The notes beneath the pieces were generated by a model. The model was not told the DNA's origin and ran no database searches. It worked only from the letters and a program-made list of their open reading frames with translations. This document shows, one piece after another, positions 1 to 8,091 of a stretch of DNA of 36,015 nucleotides. Numbering within the stretch: position 1 is the stretch's first letter; each line of letters begins with the position of its first letter. This DNA is from a virus: the IMG/VR virus record IMGVR_UViG_3300024520_000030, positions 1 to 36,015 of that record; one strand, written 5' to 3'. Both the position numbers and the translations under genes were made by a program.

Positions 1-127
1 TCCATTGTAGGTAATACAGTGTACTTTGCTTGTAGCTCTGTAAATGCCGACGCCGCCGCTTCTGGTAGCCCTGCCATAATTGGCCGTCTATGCCTTGCCA
101 TTAGGCGCATAGCTAAACTAAGCTCGA
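1..127. repeat. Left copy of 127-bp terminal overlap
   Basis: These 127 bases are identical to the last 127 bases of the window. An exact overlap of 127 matches the largest k-mer commonly used by short-read assemblers, so this is best read as an assembly overlap of a circular or circularly permuted molecule, not a biological direct terminal repeat. The overlap falls inside the coding region of the gp4-like adaptor gene, which reads smoothly across the join. Confidence 0.95.
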
Positions 128-338
128 GTGCTTCTTCGTCTGCTAGGTCAACGTATATTTCACTGGTAGCCGTTAATACGCCTAAGCCTAAATCAACTCC
201 ATCATTTTGGAACCTATCAAGCATTCTATTTAAGCGGTTAAGCGCGTCTGTATTAATGCCAGATTCTAGCGCTTGACCTTCTGCTAATATACCGGCGAAT
301 TTAGCTGCCGAGTTGATTAATTCCTGAGCTGTTGCCAT
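1..338 (-). CDS. P22 gp4-like tail adaptor (head completion), 5' part
   Basis: This is the N-terminal part of a head-to-tail adaptor of the P22 gp4 packaged-DNA stabilisation family, which plugs onto the portal after packaging. The ATG is at 336-338, and the frame runs off the window at base 1. Joined to 35834-35888 it gives a 130-residue protein, shorter than P22 gp4 (166 residues). It begins MATAQELINSAAKFAG and contains an RLNRMLDRFQNDG segment typical of the helical adaptor core. Its position directly after coat and before gp10 is the P22 order. It overlaps the upstream small CxxC gene by 38 bases. The family call rests on sequence style plus position and is fairly secure. Confidence 0.8.
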   Translation of the reverse strand, partial: MATAQELINSAAKFAGILAEGQALESGINTDALNRLNRMLDRFQNDGVDLGLGVLTATSEIYVDLADEEALELSLAMRLMARHRRPIMAGLPEAAASAFTELQAKYTVLPTM

Positions 339-531
339 TATTTAACGCCTTTGGTTTGTTCGGTTTGCGTCGTATCTTCTTTGCTTCGCCTGGTGAATCA
401 TACCATCCACTAGGTATTTTATCCGGGTCAAATAATTGACTAATTACTTCGTTGTTTTGAAGTTTGTACATACACCAAGGGTCTTTCTTTGGTGCTTCTG
501 CTAGCTCTTGGCCGCATTTGTCACAATTCAT
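301..531 (-). CDS. Small CxxC phage protein between coat and tail genes
   Basis: This is a 76-residue protein starting MNCDKCGQELAEAP. A longer frame could begin at 579, but that start lies upstream of and through the terminator hairpin. The ATG at 529-531 has an AAGG ribosome site just behind the terminator U-run, so it was chosen. An N-terminal C-x2-C pair is followed by a FDPDKIPSGWYDSP segment and a basic C-terminus (KKIRRKPNKPK). Small proteins with a similar WYDSP segment occur in other phage structural clusters, but the function is unknown. Its 3' end overlaps the gp4-like gene by 38 bases, suggesting translational coupling. It could be a minor virion or assembly protein (inference). 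Confidence 0.75.
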   Translation of the reverse strand: MNCDKCGQELAEAPKKDPWCMYKLQNNEVISQLFDPDKIPSGWYDSPGEAKKIRRKPNKPKALNNGNSSGINQLGS

Positions 532-540
532 ATTATACCT

Positions 541-564
541 TAAAAACCCCCTCCGAAGAGGGGG
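541..564 (-). terminator. Rho-independent terminator after head genes
   Basis: On the minus strand the sequence reads a 7-bp stem CCCCCTC / GAGGGGG closed by a TTCG tetraloop (stem 547-553 with 558-564), followed at once by TTTTTA (546-541). This is a textbook intrinsic terminator. It lies 8 bases past the decoration-like gene and just before the small CxxC gene, so it separates head genes from tail genes within one co-directional series. It probably acts as an attenuator rather than a full stop, or late transcripts are antiterminated (inference). Confidence 0.92.
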
Positions 565-571
565 AGTATAT

Positions 572-1051
572 CTATGCAAATGGTGTCGCTAGTGTTCCAA
601 CGCCATGGATAGTACCTGAGATACCCCATGTAGTAGAGCTAAGAGCTACGATAGAAAGTGTAGTCCCTACTAGTCGGCCAGTTACATCGCTATCCAAGTC
701 ACATGATACAGTAGACGAGATAGTAGCTACAAAGCTATCCCCTCCTTCCGCAACAGTTGTTGACACAGCCGCTACACCACCACCGATAAAGGTAGTCGCT
801 GCATCAGTATCAATTGAATATGCGTTACTTGTACCTGCAACCGTTACCAAGAAATCGAATTTCATTCCGACAACTGGCGCTGGTAGCGTGTAAATCTGAC
901 CGGCTGCATTGTCAAAAAGACATAGCGACCCAGATTCCGATGCAAGTAATTGACGGGCATCAGTGCCACCCGCTAGACCAGAGATAACTTCCCCGTGTAG
1001 ACCAGGTGCAACACACCCGTCATCCGTTTGTTTACTTAGTTTTTCAGTCAT
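572..1051 (-). CDS. Putative head decoration or minor capsid protein
   Basis: This is a 159-residue protein immediately downstream of the coat gene, with a 12-base gap. It is rich in Thr, Ser, Val and Gly, with no obvious helix and alternating hydrophobic strands, consistent with an all-beta capsid decoration protein. The N-terminus MTEKLSKQTDDGCVAPGLHG is followed by a LFDNAAGQIYTLPAP segment resembling a virion protein strand. The following intrinsic terminator marks it as the last gene of the head segment. The role is inferred from position and composition only; no catalytic motif is seen. Confidence 0.6.
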   Translation of the reverse strand: MTEKLSKQTDDGCVAPGLHGEVISGLAGGTDARQLLASESGSLCLFDNAAGQIYTLPAPVVGMKFDFLVTVAGTSNAYSIDTDAATTFIGGGVAAVSTTVAEGGDSFVATISSTVSCDLDSDVTGRLVGTTLSIVALSSTTWGISGTIHGVGTLATPFA

Positions 1052-1063
1052 GATTCATTAATC

Positions 1064-2251
1064 CTAGTTGTTAGCTAAACGGGTAGCTAGTTGAGCGCGA
1101 ATAGTTTTATATCCGTACAAAACGTCGATACGAGTTGGGAAGGTGTCGTTAGTAATATCGTAATCTGACACGATGCGCATACTAATTCCATCCATCACTT
1201 CACGTGCACAGAAGTCAACGCCGCTTGGTTTACGCAGATCAGCAGTTACAAAAGTAAATGCGTCAGGGTGATAAGCTAGAGATATATCGTAAGCTGCTGA
1301 AGCGCCGCCGACTTTAGTTAGTGCTGAGTTGTTAGCCGCTCCGTTAGATACGTTTTGACGCGCACCAGATGCGATAATCTCAGGTGTAAAGCTGATTGTG
1401 GTAGCTGAAGCTGAAACAGCGCCGTCAACAGTAAACTGCTGTAATACGCCGGTATCTGCTTTAGTTTCAGGATGTACGCGATTAACACCTGCAACTGTGA
1501 ATATATCACCATCAGTCCAAGTGCCTGCACCTGTGTCAATAGTTAATGAAGTGCCAGTTTGCGCAGTCGCGCTATCAGTTAGGTAATCACCTGTACCGTC
1601 ATCAGTGCCAGAGGTATGACGAGGCATCATAGTGTTTTCAAAGAAGTCAAAGCCAGACGTGCGACCCAACGAACCTTCGGTGTTTTGCGCTGAGATAGTA
1701 CCGGCTTTATTAAACAAACCGCTCATTGCGTCTACAACATCAACGTTTAAAGTTGTGTCGAGGTTACACTTTAGACCCATAGGAGGCGTCAAGTTATCAA
1801 CTAACTTCTTACGACCTTCTAGGATTTTCTTGAAAGTACCTGCAGAACCAACGTTGTTAACTTGGCTATAAACATCTTTGTACATGCTTAATGCGTCGTT
1901 TTCGATGTTGGCTGCTAGTACAGACATCATTGGTTCAAGTACGCGAGTACCGAAGTCGTCAATGTCCATAGTTAGCTCTTCAGAAGTAAATTCAACATCA
2001 ACACCCTTTTGGGTAGCTACTGTTAGAACTTCTGATAATTCTGTTACATCCTGCACTTGGATAGCCGCGCCTGTACGAACTGTATATTCGTTAGGTTTAC
2101 GGATAGTTAGTGTAGAACCGATTTTAGCGCCATCGTTAGCAAATTTGTCGTCGTATTGACGGTTGATATTTCCTACGAAGTTTAGCTTTTGATGCAAAAT
2201 GCGCAAAGCTTCCCTTGTTACTTGTGTACTTGTTAAGTTGGTATTAGCCAT
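1064..2251 (-). CDS. Major capsid protein, P22 coat (gp5) family
   Basis: This is a 395-residue coat protein of the HK97-fold P22 gp5 family (430 residues in P22). The N-terminal region has the expected pattern MANTNLTSTQVTREALRILH, followed by NRQYDDKFANDGAKIGSTL and RKPNEY. The stretch at about residues 230-290 (SLTIDTGAGTWTDGDIFTVA, then VNRVHP) fits the inserted beta-barrel I-domain found in P22-type coats. The C-terminal YGYKTIRAQLATRLANN resembles the family end. It sits directly after the scaffold gene. Procapsids probably assemble around scaffold with a T=7-type shell, as in the family. Confidence 0.93.
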   Translation of the reverse strand: MANTNLTSTQVTREALRILHQKLNFVGNINRQYDDKFANDGAKIGSTLTIRKPNEYTVRTGAAIQVQDVTELSEVLTVATQKGVDVEFTSEELTMDIDDFGTRVLEPMMSVLAANIENDALSMYKDVYSQVNNVGSAGTFKKILEGRKKLVDNLTPPMGLKCNLDTTLNVDVVDAMSGLFNKAGTISAQNTEGSLGRTSGFDFFENTMMPRHTSGTDDGTGDYLTDSATAQTGTSLTIDTGAGTWTDGDIFTVAGVNRVHPETKADTGVLQQFTVDGAVSASATTISFTPEIIASGARQNVSNGAANNSALTKVGGASAAYDISLAYHPDAFTFVTADLRKPSGVDFCAREVMDGISMRIVSDYDITNDTFPTRIDVLYGYKTIRAQLATRLANN

Positions 2252-2253
2252 GT

Positions 2254-3060
2254 TTATCTATTCCTATCGTCTATTTGTTTAATTCGCCACTTCTGCCACT
2301 CGTCAGCCGATAAACTATCTGGGTCTATCTCTTTGGCTTCCGAACCACCTAAAGGCTCGATTGGGTCTGGTGCGTCAGATACTTTTTTAGGCGTTAATGC
2401 CTGCACCTGATATTCCAGTTTTGTCAATTCACGCGCTCTTTGTACGGGTGTTAGAGCATATATTCTTTCGGCTTCGTCCAAGTGTGCGCCAAGGTGATAA
2501 GCAACTTCTGGACCTTTATCCATGTCAAAGATTTGTTCTGCTAAATCCGTGTCCATGAAGTCATGACCATATGCAACATCCTCAAAGTTTTCAAAGTTTG
2601 CGCGCTTTGTATCAACGTTCTGATCGAAAGCCTTTTTCTTTGAATGCAGTGTTTCTTGTCGCGTTTGCTCGTTACTACTATCTACCCTTGCTTGCTGTTC
2701 CGTTGCCATGCGTTCATAAGCGCGGTTTGTAGCTGTTTCAGCTATATAGTCCGCTTGCGCTGTTTGGTAGTCTGAGTAATCATCATACTCATCCTCTTTA
2801 GGCGCTGCTAATTCCTGCTTGACCGGCTCAACCTTTCTAGCTTCAAGCTCTTTAAGTCTCGCCTCTAGCTCTTGGTTTTTCGTTCTTTGCTCGTACTTTT
2901 CACGTGTTAATTGATTAATACGCTCTTGCACCTTGTTACCTTTCGGCTTTTCTTCTGGTGTTTCGGCTGCGCTGCCCTGTTCGAGAGCTTCCGGTGTGGT
3001 CGTTGATTCCACATTTTCAACGGGTTCACTGATAACCTCAGTGCTGGCTAATTCTGACAT
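2254..3060 (-). CDS. Scaffolding protein, P22 gp8-like
   Basis: This 268-residue, highly charged protein is nearly all helix or disorder. It has an acidic N-terminus rich in Glu, Thr and Pro, a long coiled-coil-like middle (residues about 45-75 rich in Glu, Lys, Arg and Leu), and a short basic C-terminal end KWRIKQIDDRNR. P22 scaffold binds coat through a basic C-terminal helix-turn-helix, and this end fits that role. The place between portal and coat is the P22 order. P22 gp8 is 303 residues. The scaffold is expected to exit the procapsid during packaging (family knowledge). Confidence 0.87.
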   Translation of the reverse strand: MSELASTEVISEPVENVESTTTPEALEQGSAAETPEEKPKGNKVQERINQLTREKYEQRTKNQELEARLKELEARKVEPVKQELAAPKEDEYDDYSDYQTAQADYIAETATNRAYERMATEQQARVDSSNEQTRQETLHSKKKAFDQNVDTKRANFENFEDVAYGHDFMDTDLAEQIFDMDKGPEVAYHLGAHLDEAERIYALTPVQRARELTKLEYQVQALTPKKVSDAPDPIEPLGGSEAKEIDPDSLSADEWQKWRIKQIDDRNR

Positions 3061-3081
3061 AATAGATACGTTCCCACGAAT

Positions 3082-5127
3082 TTAACCTGGTAAACCACCA
3101 GTAGGTGCCGGACTACCGGCGTTTTGCACTAAACTAATTACTTGGTTAAGGGATTCTGTTAGAAGCCTTTGATCTTGAGATGCTACGGCAATCTCCGCCG
3201 CTGTAACTGCGTTCTCTACTTCGTTCTGATGCGCCTCTGACATGCCCTTAACCGCCGATGCTTGCTTATTTGCGGTATCAGCTTGCTTGTTCTCAATTAT
3301 AGCTTGTTTTTCCATGAACTCCAATTCTAGCCCCTTGGCTTGAACCTGCGCTTGCTGCTGTTGTTGCTGTTGTTGAGCTGCTTGCTGTTCTTCGTCTAGC
3401 TCTTCTTCGATAATACCTGGAGGTAATAACTTTTTAAGGCGTTCGGCCATTTCATCAGCGCCAGGCCAATCTAGGTTTTTAGCAACCAAGTCGCCAGCAA
3501 CCTGTAGAACCTGCGGGAATACTCTCGCCAATTCAACCATTGAACTAGCCGCTTCCATTCTGCGCGTTTTATAGCTTGGCCCAACTCCGACACGAATGTC
3601 ATATTTACCGCGAGTTAGGTCGTTTTGTATTCTCATACCATCCGGCGTAAGCATTGGTTTGTTTATTTCTACAAAGTTTACCGAGTCATCCTCACCGCGT
3701 AGGCGTATCATTCTTTGCGTGTCATAGTACTTTGGTATCAATTCAATGATAACTCGGCCTGTGTGCTCTATGCCGCCTGCCAAGTTATCCATGAATAGCG
3801 ATGTGCCTAAATCAGCTTCTTGCTGTAAGGCTATAACCGCACGACCAGACCTATTTTCTGCATTAGGTTGCTGGGCTGCTTCAAAAACCCCTGTTGCTTG
3901 CTGGATATCTTGAGCGCTAACCGCCGCCTGTTGTAATAATCCCGATTGCATGGTAGGAGGGGCTATTCTTTGTGGTGGTGGTGCTTTGCTGTCTGGTTCA
4001 TAAGGGAGATACGGCAAGTTCTCTGTATTGGCCTTTTCCCAGAATCCTTTATAGTTTTTAATTTGGTCTTTAGTTACTAGGTAAGGCGCTTTAGGTTGTA
4101 GTGCGATAGTTTCAGCCGCCGCGCTATTCCAATAGTTATACATTCTTTGCGGGTCTTTAGCTGCTCGCACAATGCCTCTATACTCTGTCTCACCTTCGAT
4201 GTTTTCCTCTTCACCATATACAGGAATGATCGGGAATAGCTTACCAGGCCAAACGGCGTGCTCTAATATTTCAAACGCTGTTAACTTGTACCAGTGAATC
4301 TCATTTGTATCTACTTCGCGCTCTCTAACTGGTGATACACCCTGTTCACTATATAGCTGGATATCTTCTTCTGTTATCTCATCTGTGGGTATTACAGACC
4401 CATTTGATAGTTGAGTTATCTTCTTCTTAACTTTCTTTTTAACAAAGTACTCGCCTATCCTAACCGAATCGCTGGAATACCATCTCTCCTGAGTCTCACC
4501 CAGCCCTTGATTAGGGATTGATGAAGGTATCTTTTTATCATACTTGGCCTCGTAGGCATCTTTTGACATCGTGTTAGATATAACAACGAATCGCCCGTCT
4601 TGCTTTTGAGGCTTGATAGCGTCTGGGTCAAAGTAGACTGTAAACGGATTCTTAATAGGGTTGATAGTTATATCTTGGTCAAACATATCATCGTCATTCA
4701 TAACCGTTCCGACACGCCATACACCATAGCCGCATTTTACCTGAAACTTTGCAGCGTTAAGGTATGCATTCCGTGCGTTGCTAGACTGCTCTATCTGCCT
4801 AACTAAATCCTCTAATACATCTGAGGTTTCTTTATCTGCTCCGTCGTCAATGGGGTCAACTTTAATAGATGGCATACTTTGACGAATGCCGCCCATGACT
4901 TTGCGTATTGATTGACCGATATGGTCCAGCGTCAACATAGGCCGGTCAGAGCGTTCTTTCTTCACATCATCAGGCCATTGGTCCAATGCTGCAAATCTAA
5001 GGTCGTCGACCATATCTATACGGTTACGGCTTTCGGCTGTAAATGCCAAATCAAAGTCGGTCACGAACTGCTTTAATATCTTGTCCGTTTCTTCCTGGCT
5101 CATCTTTTTGTCTGATAGCTTAGGCAC
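3082..5127 (-). CDS. Portal protein, P22 gp1-like
   Basis: This 681-residue protein (P22 gp1 is 725) forms the dodecameric vertex through which DNA is packaged and ejected. Characteristic segments include RIDMVDDLRFAALDQWP near residue 40, MLTLDHIGQSIRKVMGG, KCGYGVWRVG, and a mid-region NRSGRAVIALQQEADLGT. A polyglutamine run near residue 590 and a Gln/Ala-rich helix follow, fitting the long C-terminal barrel of P22-type portals. Its start overlaps the end of the terminase gene by 8 bases, consistent with coupled translation. No adaptor gene lies between it and scaffold. Confidence 0.94.
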   Translation of the reverse strand: MPKLSDKKMSQEETDKILKQFVTDFDLAFTAESRNRIDMVDDLRFAALDQWPDDVKKERSDRPMLTLDHIGQSIRKVMGGIRQSMPSIKVDPIDDGADKETSDVLEDLVRQIEQSSNARNAYLNAAKFQVKCGYGVWRVGTVMNDDDMFDQDITINPIKNPFTVYFDPDAIKPQKQDGRFVVISNTMSKDAYEAKYDKKIPSSIPNQGLGETQERWYSSDSVRIGEYFVKKKVKKKITQLSNGSVIPTDEITEEDIQLYSEQGVSPVREREVDTNEIHWYKLTAFEILEHAVWPGKLFPIIPVYGEEENIEGETEYRGIVRAAKDPQRMYNYWNSAAAETIALQPKAPYLVTKDQIKNYKGFWEKANTENLPYLPYEPDSKAPPPQRIAPPTMQSGLLQQAAVSAQDIQQATGVFEAAQQPNAENRSGRAVIALQQEADLGTSLFMDNLAGGIEHTGRVIIELIPKYYDTQRMIRLRGEDDSVNFVEINKPMLTPDGMRIQNDLTRGKYDIRVGVGPSYKTRRMEAASSMVELARVFPQVLQVAGDLVAKNLDWPGADEMAERLKKLLPPGIIEEELDEEQQAAQQQQQQQQAQVQAKGLELEFMEKQAIIENKQADTANKQASAVKGMSEAHQNEVENAVTAAEIAVASQDQRLLTESLNQVISLVQNAGSPAPTGGLPG

Positions 5128-6667
5128 TCATCCAACCCCTAGATTGTGTAATGTTTAGTGATATATCGTCATTTAGAGATACAGGCTCTGCGAATGTTAA
5201 CGCCAACGAATCACCCTCATCAGGTGAAAAGCCGTATTTCTTTTTAATTTCGTCTTTCTTCAATAATACTATTCTATCATGGGAGTCTCTGCGGTACGGG
5301 CTTGCGCACAAGTCGGCCTGCAGCTCGTCGTCGTCCGGTACATCTACGTCTAAGTTTTCGTCCCTTAACCATAGATTCATCTCACCCCACATTTCACCGC
5401 GTTTGTTTAGATACTTCTCGTCATCTAATGGAGATGAACCAAAGTATATCGCCTTCACCCTGCCTTCATATCCTAATTCATGTAGTCGGTCTACTAAGTC
5501 CGCACCACCACCAGCGTCTATAAACATCATGTCTGGTTTTTTCTTGGCTACGAGGCAAGTGGTGTCTAGAACCTTTTTACACTTAGCCACCGATTTGCCT
5601 AATGAGTCTATCTGGTCGCCTACATAGCTTTTCTTGTCGTATGCTTTCCTACCCTGGCGTTTGATAATAGAGAATCTATCTCCACCTCTGGAAGGGTCAA
5701 CACCGACTATTAATGGACCATTACCGTTAACCGTTGCCTTTCTAGCTTTCACAACATGAGATGGAAGGATTAACCCGCCGTCCCCTGATATTTGAAAGGC
5801 TTCTGCTGCGTTGTTTGGGTACTCTTGATTGAATGCTTTCCCGCCGTCTGTCCCATCTGCTGACAATTCGGCTATCTTTTGTCTGCGCCAGAATATTTGG
5901 TCTTCGTCTAGCCCGTAACTTTGTACAAGCTGTCTTTCTACATCAGTTATTAGAAAGTCATCCGGTTTAGCTTTGCGGTATTCATCCTGCCAGAACCAAG
6001 GCACAAATATAGGTAAGAATTCGCTCTCTCCTCGCTCTGCCATCTTCCATTGCTGATGAAAGAAGTTACCCACACCGTTAGCGGTAGATTCGTATATAAC
6101 CTCTGTGTCGGCTGCGTCTGGAATAGTCTGTAATATCCCTTTTGCGTGCTCTGCTGCGTTGGGCCAAAATGCGACTTCTGAACCATGAAAGTATTGATTT
6201 GTTTGCGACCGTCCGACCGACTTGTTTCCTGCCGTGCCTACTTGATATCCGCTATCTAATAGATTGAAATGCATCTCTTTGGCGTTTGCTGCGCTGGTAC
6301 TTGGCTTAACAAACTTTGGCAGATGCTCATAATATCGTTTAGCCATACTAAATACGTTTTGGCTTGCGTCGTCTTCATGGGTAAGTATATAAGCTCTCAC
6401 CCCGAGGTTATGAGTAACACGCCACATGAATCGACCTTGGGTGTATGTAGTGCAACCCTGTTGTCGACCCTTTAGAATCATCGCCCGAATCTTTCCGGTG
6501 GACTCTCTTTGCTCTTCTAGCTTCTCATGTATGTATAGCTGGGCTTTGTTGAGCTTGAATGGCTTTAGACCTTGGTCCTTTGTACGAATGAACAGGCAAT
6601 TTTTAGCATAGAATGGAAAATCATTCTTGAGCCTTTTGCGCTGCTGTAATTCGATATCATTAGTCAT
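5120..6667 (-). CDS. terL: Terminase large subunit
   Basis: This is a 515-residue packaging motor with an N-terminal ATPase and a C-terminal RNase H-fold nuclease. The Walker A-like loop is LKGRQQGCTTY (residues about 65-75), the Walker B-type segment is YFHGSEVAFW (159-168), and a YESTANGVGN coupling motif follows (192-201). Nuclease acidic residues are visible in VGVDPSRGGD (321-330), MFIDAGGGAD (381-390) and GDSLALTF near the end. Length matches P22 gp2 (499). It overlaps TerS by 8 bases upstream and portal by 8 bases downstream. Headful packaging is expected and agrees with the circularly permuted assembly. Confidence 0.96.
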   Translation of the reverse strand: MTNDIELQQRKRLKNDFPFYAKNCLFIRTKDQGLKPFKLNKAQLYIHEKLEEQRESTGKIRAMILKGRQQGCTTYTQGRFMWRVTHNLGVRAYILTHEDDASQNVFSMAKRYYEHLPKFVKPSTSAANAKEMHFNLLDSGYQVGTAGNKSVGRSQTNQYFHGSEVAFWPNAAEHAKGILQTIPDAADTEVIYESTANGVGNFFHQQWKMAERGESEFLPIFVPWFWQDEYRKAKPDDFLITDVERQLVQSYGLDEDQIFWRRQKIAELSADGTDGGKAFNQEYPNNAAEAFQISGDGGLILPSHVVKARKATVNGNGPLIVGVDPSRGGDRFSIIKRQGRKAYDKKSYVGDQIDSLGKSVAKCKKVLDTTCLVAKKKPDMMFIDAGGGADLVDRLHELGYEGRVKAIYFGSSPLDDEKYLNKRGEMWGEMNLWLRDENLDVDVPDDDELQADLCASPYRRDSHDRIVLLKKDEIKKKYGFSPDEGDSLALTFAEPVSLNDDISLNITQSRGWMSA

Positions 6668-7028
6668 CTAGATTTTTTAGCCATTCTTCTTGTGTTAGCT
6701 CTGTTGTAACTACTGTTTGGTCTTGCTTGTCGTGGTATCCATGCTTGCCTAAAAGTAGTTTTGCTATGGTCGCATTATACTCACCCGTAAGGCTCATATT
6801 GAATGTAACTAGCTCTTGTTCGCTCTTAATATGGGCTAATATGTCCGAAAAGTTATTGTCGTCCCGCTTGGCCCAATCGTAAATGCTTGATTTTGCTACA
6901 TTTAGCACTGAGCATAGGCCTACCACACTTGGGACCGCATGAACAGCATTCATCCACCCGCCGTTAGCGTATTCCCATGCAGCCGCCTCTATCTCCGGCG
7001 TGCATGATGTTGGTCGACCCATTACCAT
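6660..7028 (-). CDS. terS: Terminase small subunit, P22 gp3-type
   Basis: This 122-residue DNA-recognition subunit of the packaging terminase begins MVMGRPTSCTPEIEAAAWEY. It continues with VPSVVGLCSVLNVAKSSIYD, a helix-turn-helix-like stretch, and ends with KLLLGKHGYHDKQDQ, a signature of the gp3-type packaging family. The start could be either of two close ATGs (7028 or 7022). The second, just before GRP, is equally plausible. The pac site recognised by such proteins usually lies within or near its own gene, but none was identified here. Confidence 0.9.
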   Translation of the reverse strand: MVMGRPTSCTPEIEAAAWEYANGGWMNAVHAVPSVVGLCSVLNVAKSSIYDWAKRDDNNFSDILAHIKSEQELVTFNMSLTGEYNATIAKLLLGKHGYHDKQDQTVVTTELTQEEWLKNLDD

Positions 7029-7029
7029 T

Positions 7030-7248
7030 CTATTGCTCGCTTACTATTTCTAGAAAACTGTTAATCTCGGCCTTGGACTTTCCTTTAACCTGACTCATAA
7101 ACTCATCAACTGCGTTCTTGAATAGGTTGGCTTCAAAGTTCATAGACCCTGCGTGACCTGCTAGTACTTTCTTTATTATAGTCTCTGCTTGGGGGCGTGT
7201 TATCCCCTGGCCGTTAAAACTACTATTTAAAGTCTGCGCTGATGCCAT
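7030..7248 (-). CDS. Unknown 72-residue protein upstream of TerS
   Basis: This is a small, mostly helical, soluble protein ending one base before the TerS start region. It opens MASAQTLNSSFNGQGITRPQ and carries a central amphipathic stretch with FEANLFKNAVDEFMSQVKGK. No recognised domain is seen. Its gene overlaps the upstream beta-rich protein by one base and abuts terS, so it is translated with the packaging genes. It could be a terminase accessory or a small virion protein, but there is no direct evidence for either. Confidence 0.7.
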   Translation of the reverse strand: MASAQTLNSSFNGQGITRPQAETIIKKVLAGHAGSMNFEANLFKNAVDEFMSQVKGKSKAEINSFLEIVSEQ

Positions 7249-7625
7249 TAATTAGATACCTGGTGTATTGCGCCTACTGAATATGTAATTGAGTCGCTAT
7301 CGCCGTGAGTTGCTGTGATTCTATATTCCGCTGGTAAGATTGAGTTAGCTGTGACATTAGCCGCTGCTATTAAATCCTTGCCTATTTGCATAATAGACTG
7401 GCCTGTGGCTGTTGTTGCCCCGCTTGCTAGTATTGGGTAGAACGTGCCGCTTGCCGGGTCTTTGCCTTCTATGGTGAATACTACGCTTGGGGTTGCTGTT
7501 ACTGCCGTCACGTTAATTAAAAACACGCTTGCGCATGCTTCTTCTGCGCTTAACACTTGGCTAACTTCTGTTGCCGTTCTAGCCGTTGACGCAAATACAA
7601 CTTGATTCTGTTTTCTAGTAGCCAT
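7248..7625 (-). CDS. Beta-rich putative virion protein, 125 residues
   Basis: The protein is rich in Thr, Ala, Val and Ser and is predicted to be all beta. It contains FLINVTAVTATPSVVFTIEG and a C-terminal YRITATHGDSDSITYSVG, a pattern seen in small phage surface or fibre-associated proteins with an immunoglobulin-like or jelly-roll fold. There are no catalytic residues or transmembrane segments. It is the fifth of a series of beta-rich genes between the lysis region and the terminase, so a virion role is inferred from context. Confidence 0.7.
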   Translation of the reverse strand: MATRKQNQVVFASTARTATEVSQVLSAEEACASVFLINVTAVTATPSVVFTIEGKDPASGTFYPILASGATTATGQSIMQIGKDLIAAANVTANSILPAEYRITATHGDSDSITYSVGAIHQVSN

Positions 7626-7633
7626 TTCTATTC

Positions 7634-7918
7634 CTATAATTGTTTAATTTTGATTCTGAAAGATCGTTCAAATGTTCTTGGCGTTGCGTTAGCTGTCACC
7701 ACTGTGACCTTAACAATACCCGTCGCACCTTCATTGCCACCGCTTGCCCATATTGTAACCACATTACCAGAAACTGCGCTTGAATCTATATCTACGCTTG
7801 TAGCTGTGACCGTGGCTGTGCTTATGGTGTCGGCCTGCAATAACTGCTTGAAGTCCATTGTAAAATCTATTACGTCCGCCGGGTCTTTGCAGAATTCTGT
7901 TGTTCTTGTCCACTTCAA
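7634..7918 (-). CDS. Small beta-sandwich phage structural protein
   Basis: This 94-residue protein begins with a TTG start (7916-7918) that overlaps the TGA of the preceding 57-residue gene by two bases. The arrangement CKDPADVIDFTMDFKQLL, then TISTATVTAT, then VTIWASGGNEG and a final RTFERSFRIKI matches a widespread small phage protein pattern (DPxxVxDYxxD...WLxxG...V.WLSGG). Such proteins sit next to fibre or head-tail genes. The exact role is unknown. No ATG occurs early in the frame, so the TTG is the best start and suggests coupling to the gene before it. Confidence 0.7.
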   Translation of the reverse strand: MKWTRTTEFCKDPADVIDFTMDFKQLLQADTISTATVTATSVDIDSSAVSGNVVTIWASGGNEGATGIVKVTVVTANATPRTFERSFRIKIKQL

Positions 7919-8088
7919 AGTCTTATACCTCTATCTTCACCTGGGACCATCATCGTTCTATCTTCGTGAGCCATTGACATTACCCTTGGGTGTGCTGCAA
8001 CCCTGATTTTATAAAATAGGCCTGCGGGGTTTATTGTTTCCGCTGCTGCACTACCACCAAAGCCTAGATTCATCAACCAATTTAACAT
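7915..8088 (-). CDS. 57-residue unknown protein in fibre block
   Basis: This is a short gene between the repeat protein and the 94-residue beta protein. The ATG is at 8086-8088 with GAGG upstream inside the stop region of the preceding gene, and the TGA is at 7915-7917. The protein starts MLNWLMNLGFGGSAAAET, a short hydrophobic N-terminus, and continues NPAGLFYKIRVAAHPRVMSM to a charged end. Tight packing with both neighbours supports it as real. It might be a minor virion peptide. No family was recognised. Confidence 0.65.
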   Translation of the reverse strand: MLNWLMNLGFGGSAAAETINPAGLFYKIRVAAHPRVMSMAHEDRTMMVPGEDRGIRL

Positions 8089-8091
8089 TGA

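Noticed and set aside
1-127. True direct terminal repeat used for packaging
   Set aside because: The repeat interrupts a gene in a consistent frame and its length equals a common assembler k-mer. The P22-like terminase predicts headful packaging instead.
5151-5627. Long open frames opposite terminase, coat, ejection and fibre genes (for example 5151-5627, 489-893, 8747-9112, 28150-28509)
   Set aside because: They lie wholly within well-supported minus-strand genes, have no ribosome sites or family resemblance and show composition expected of complementary-strand shadows.
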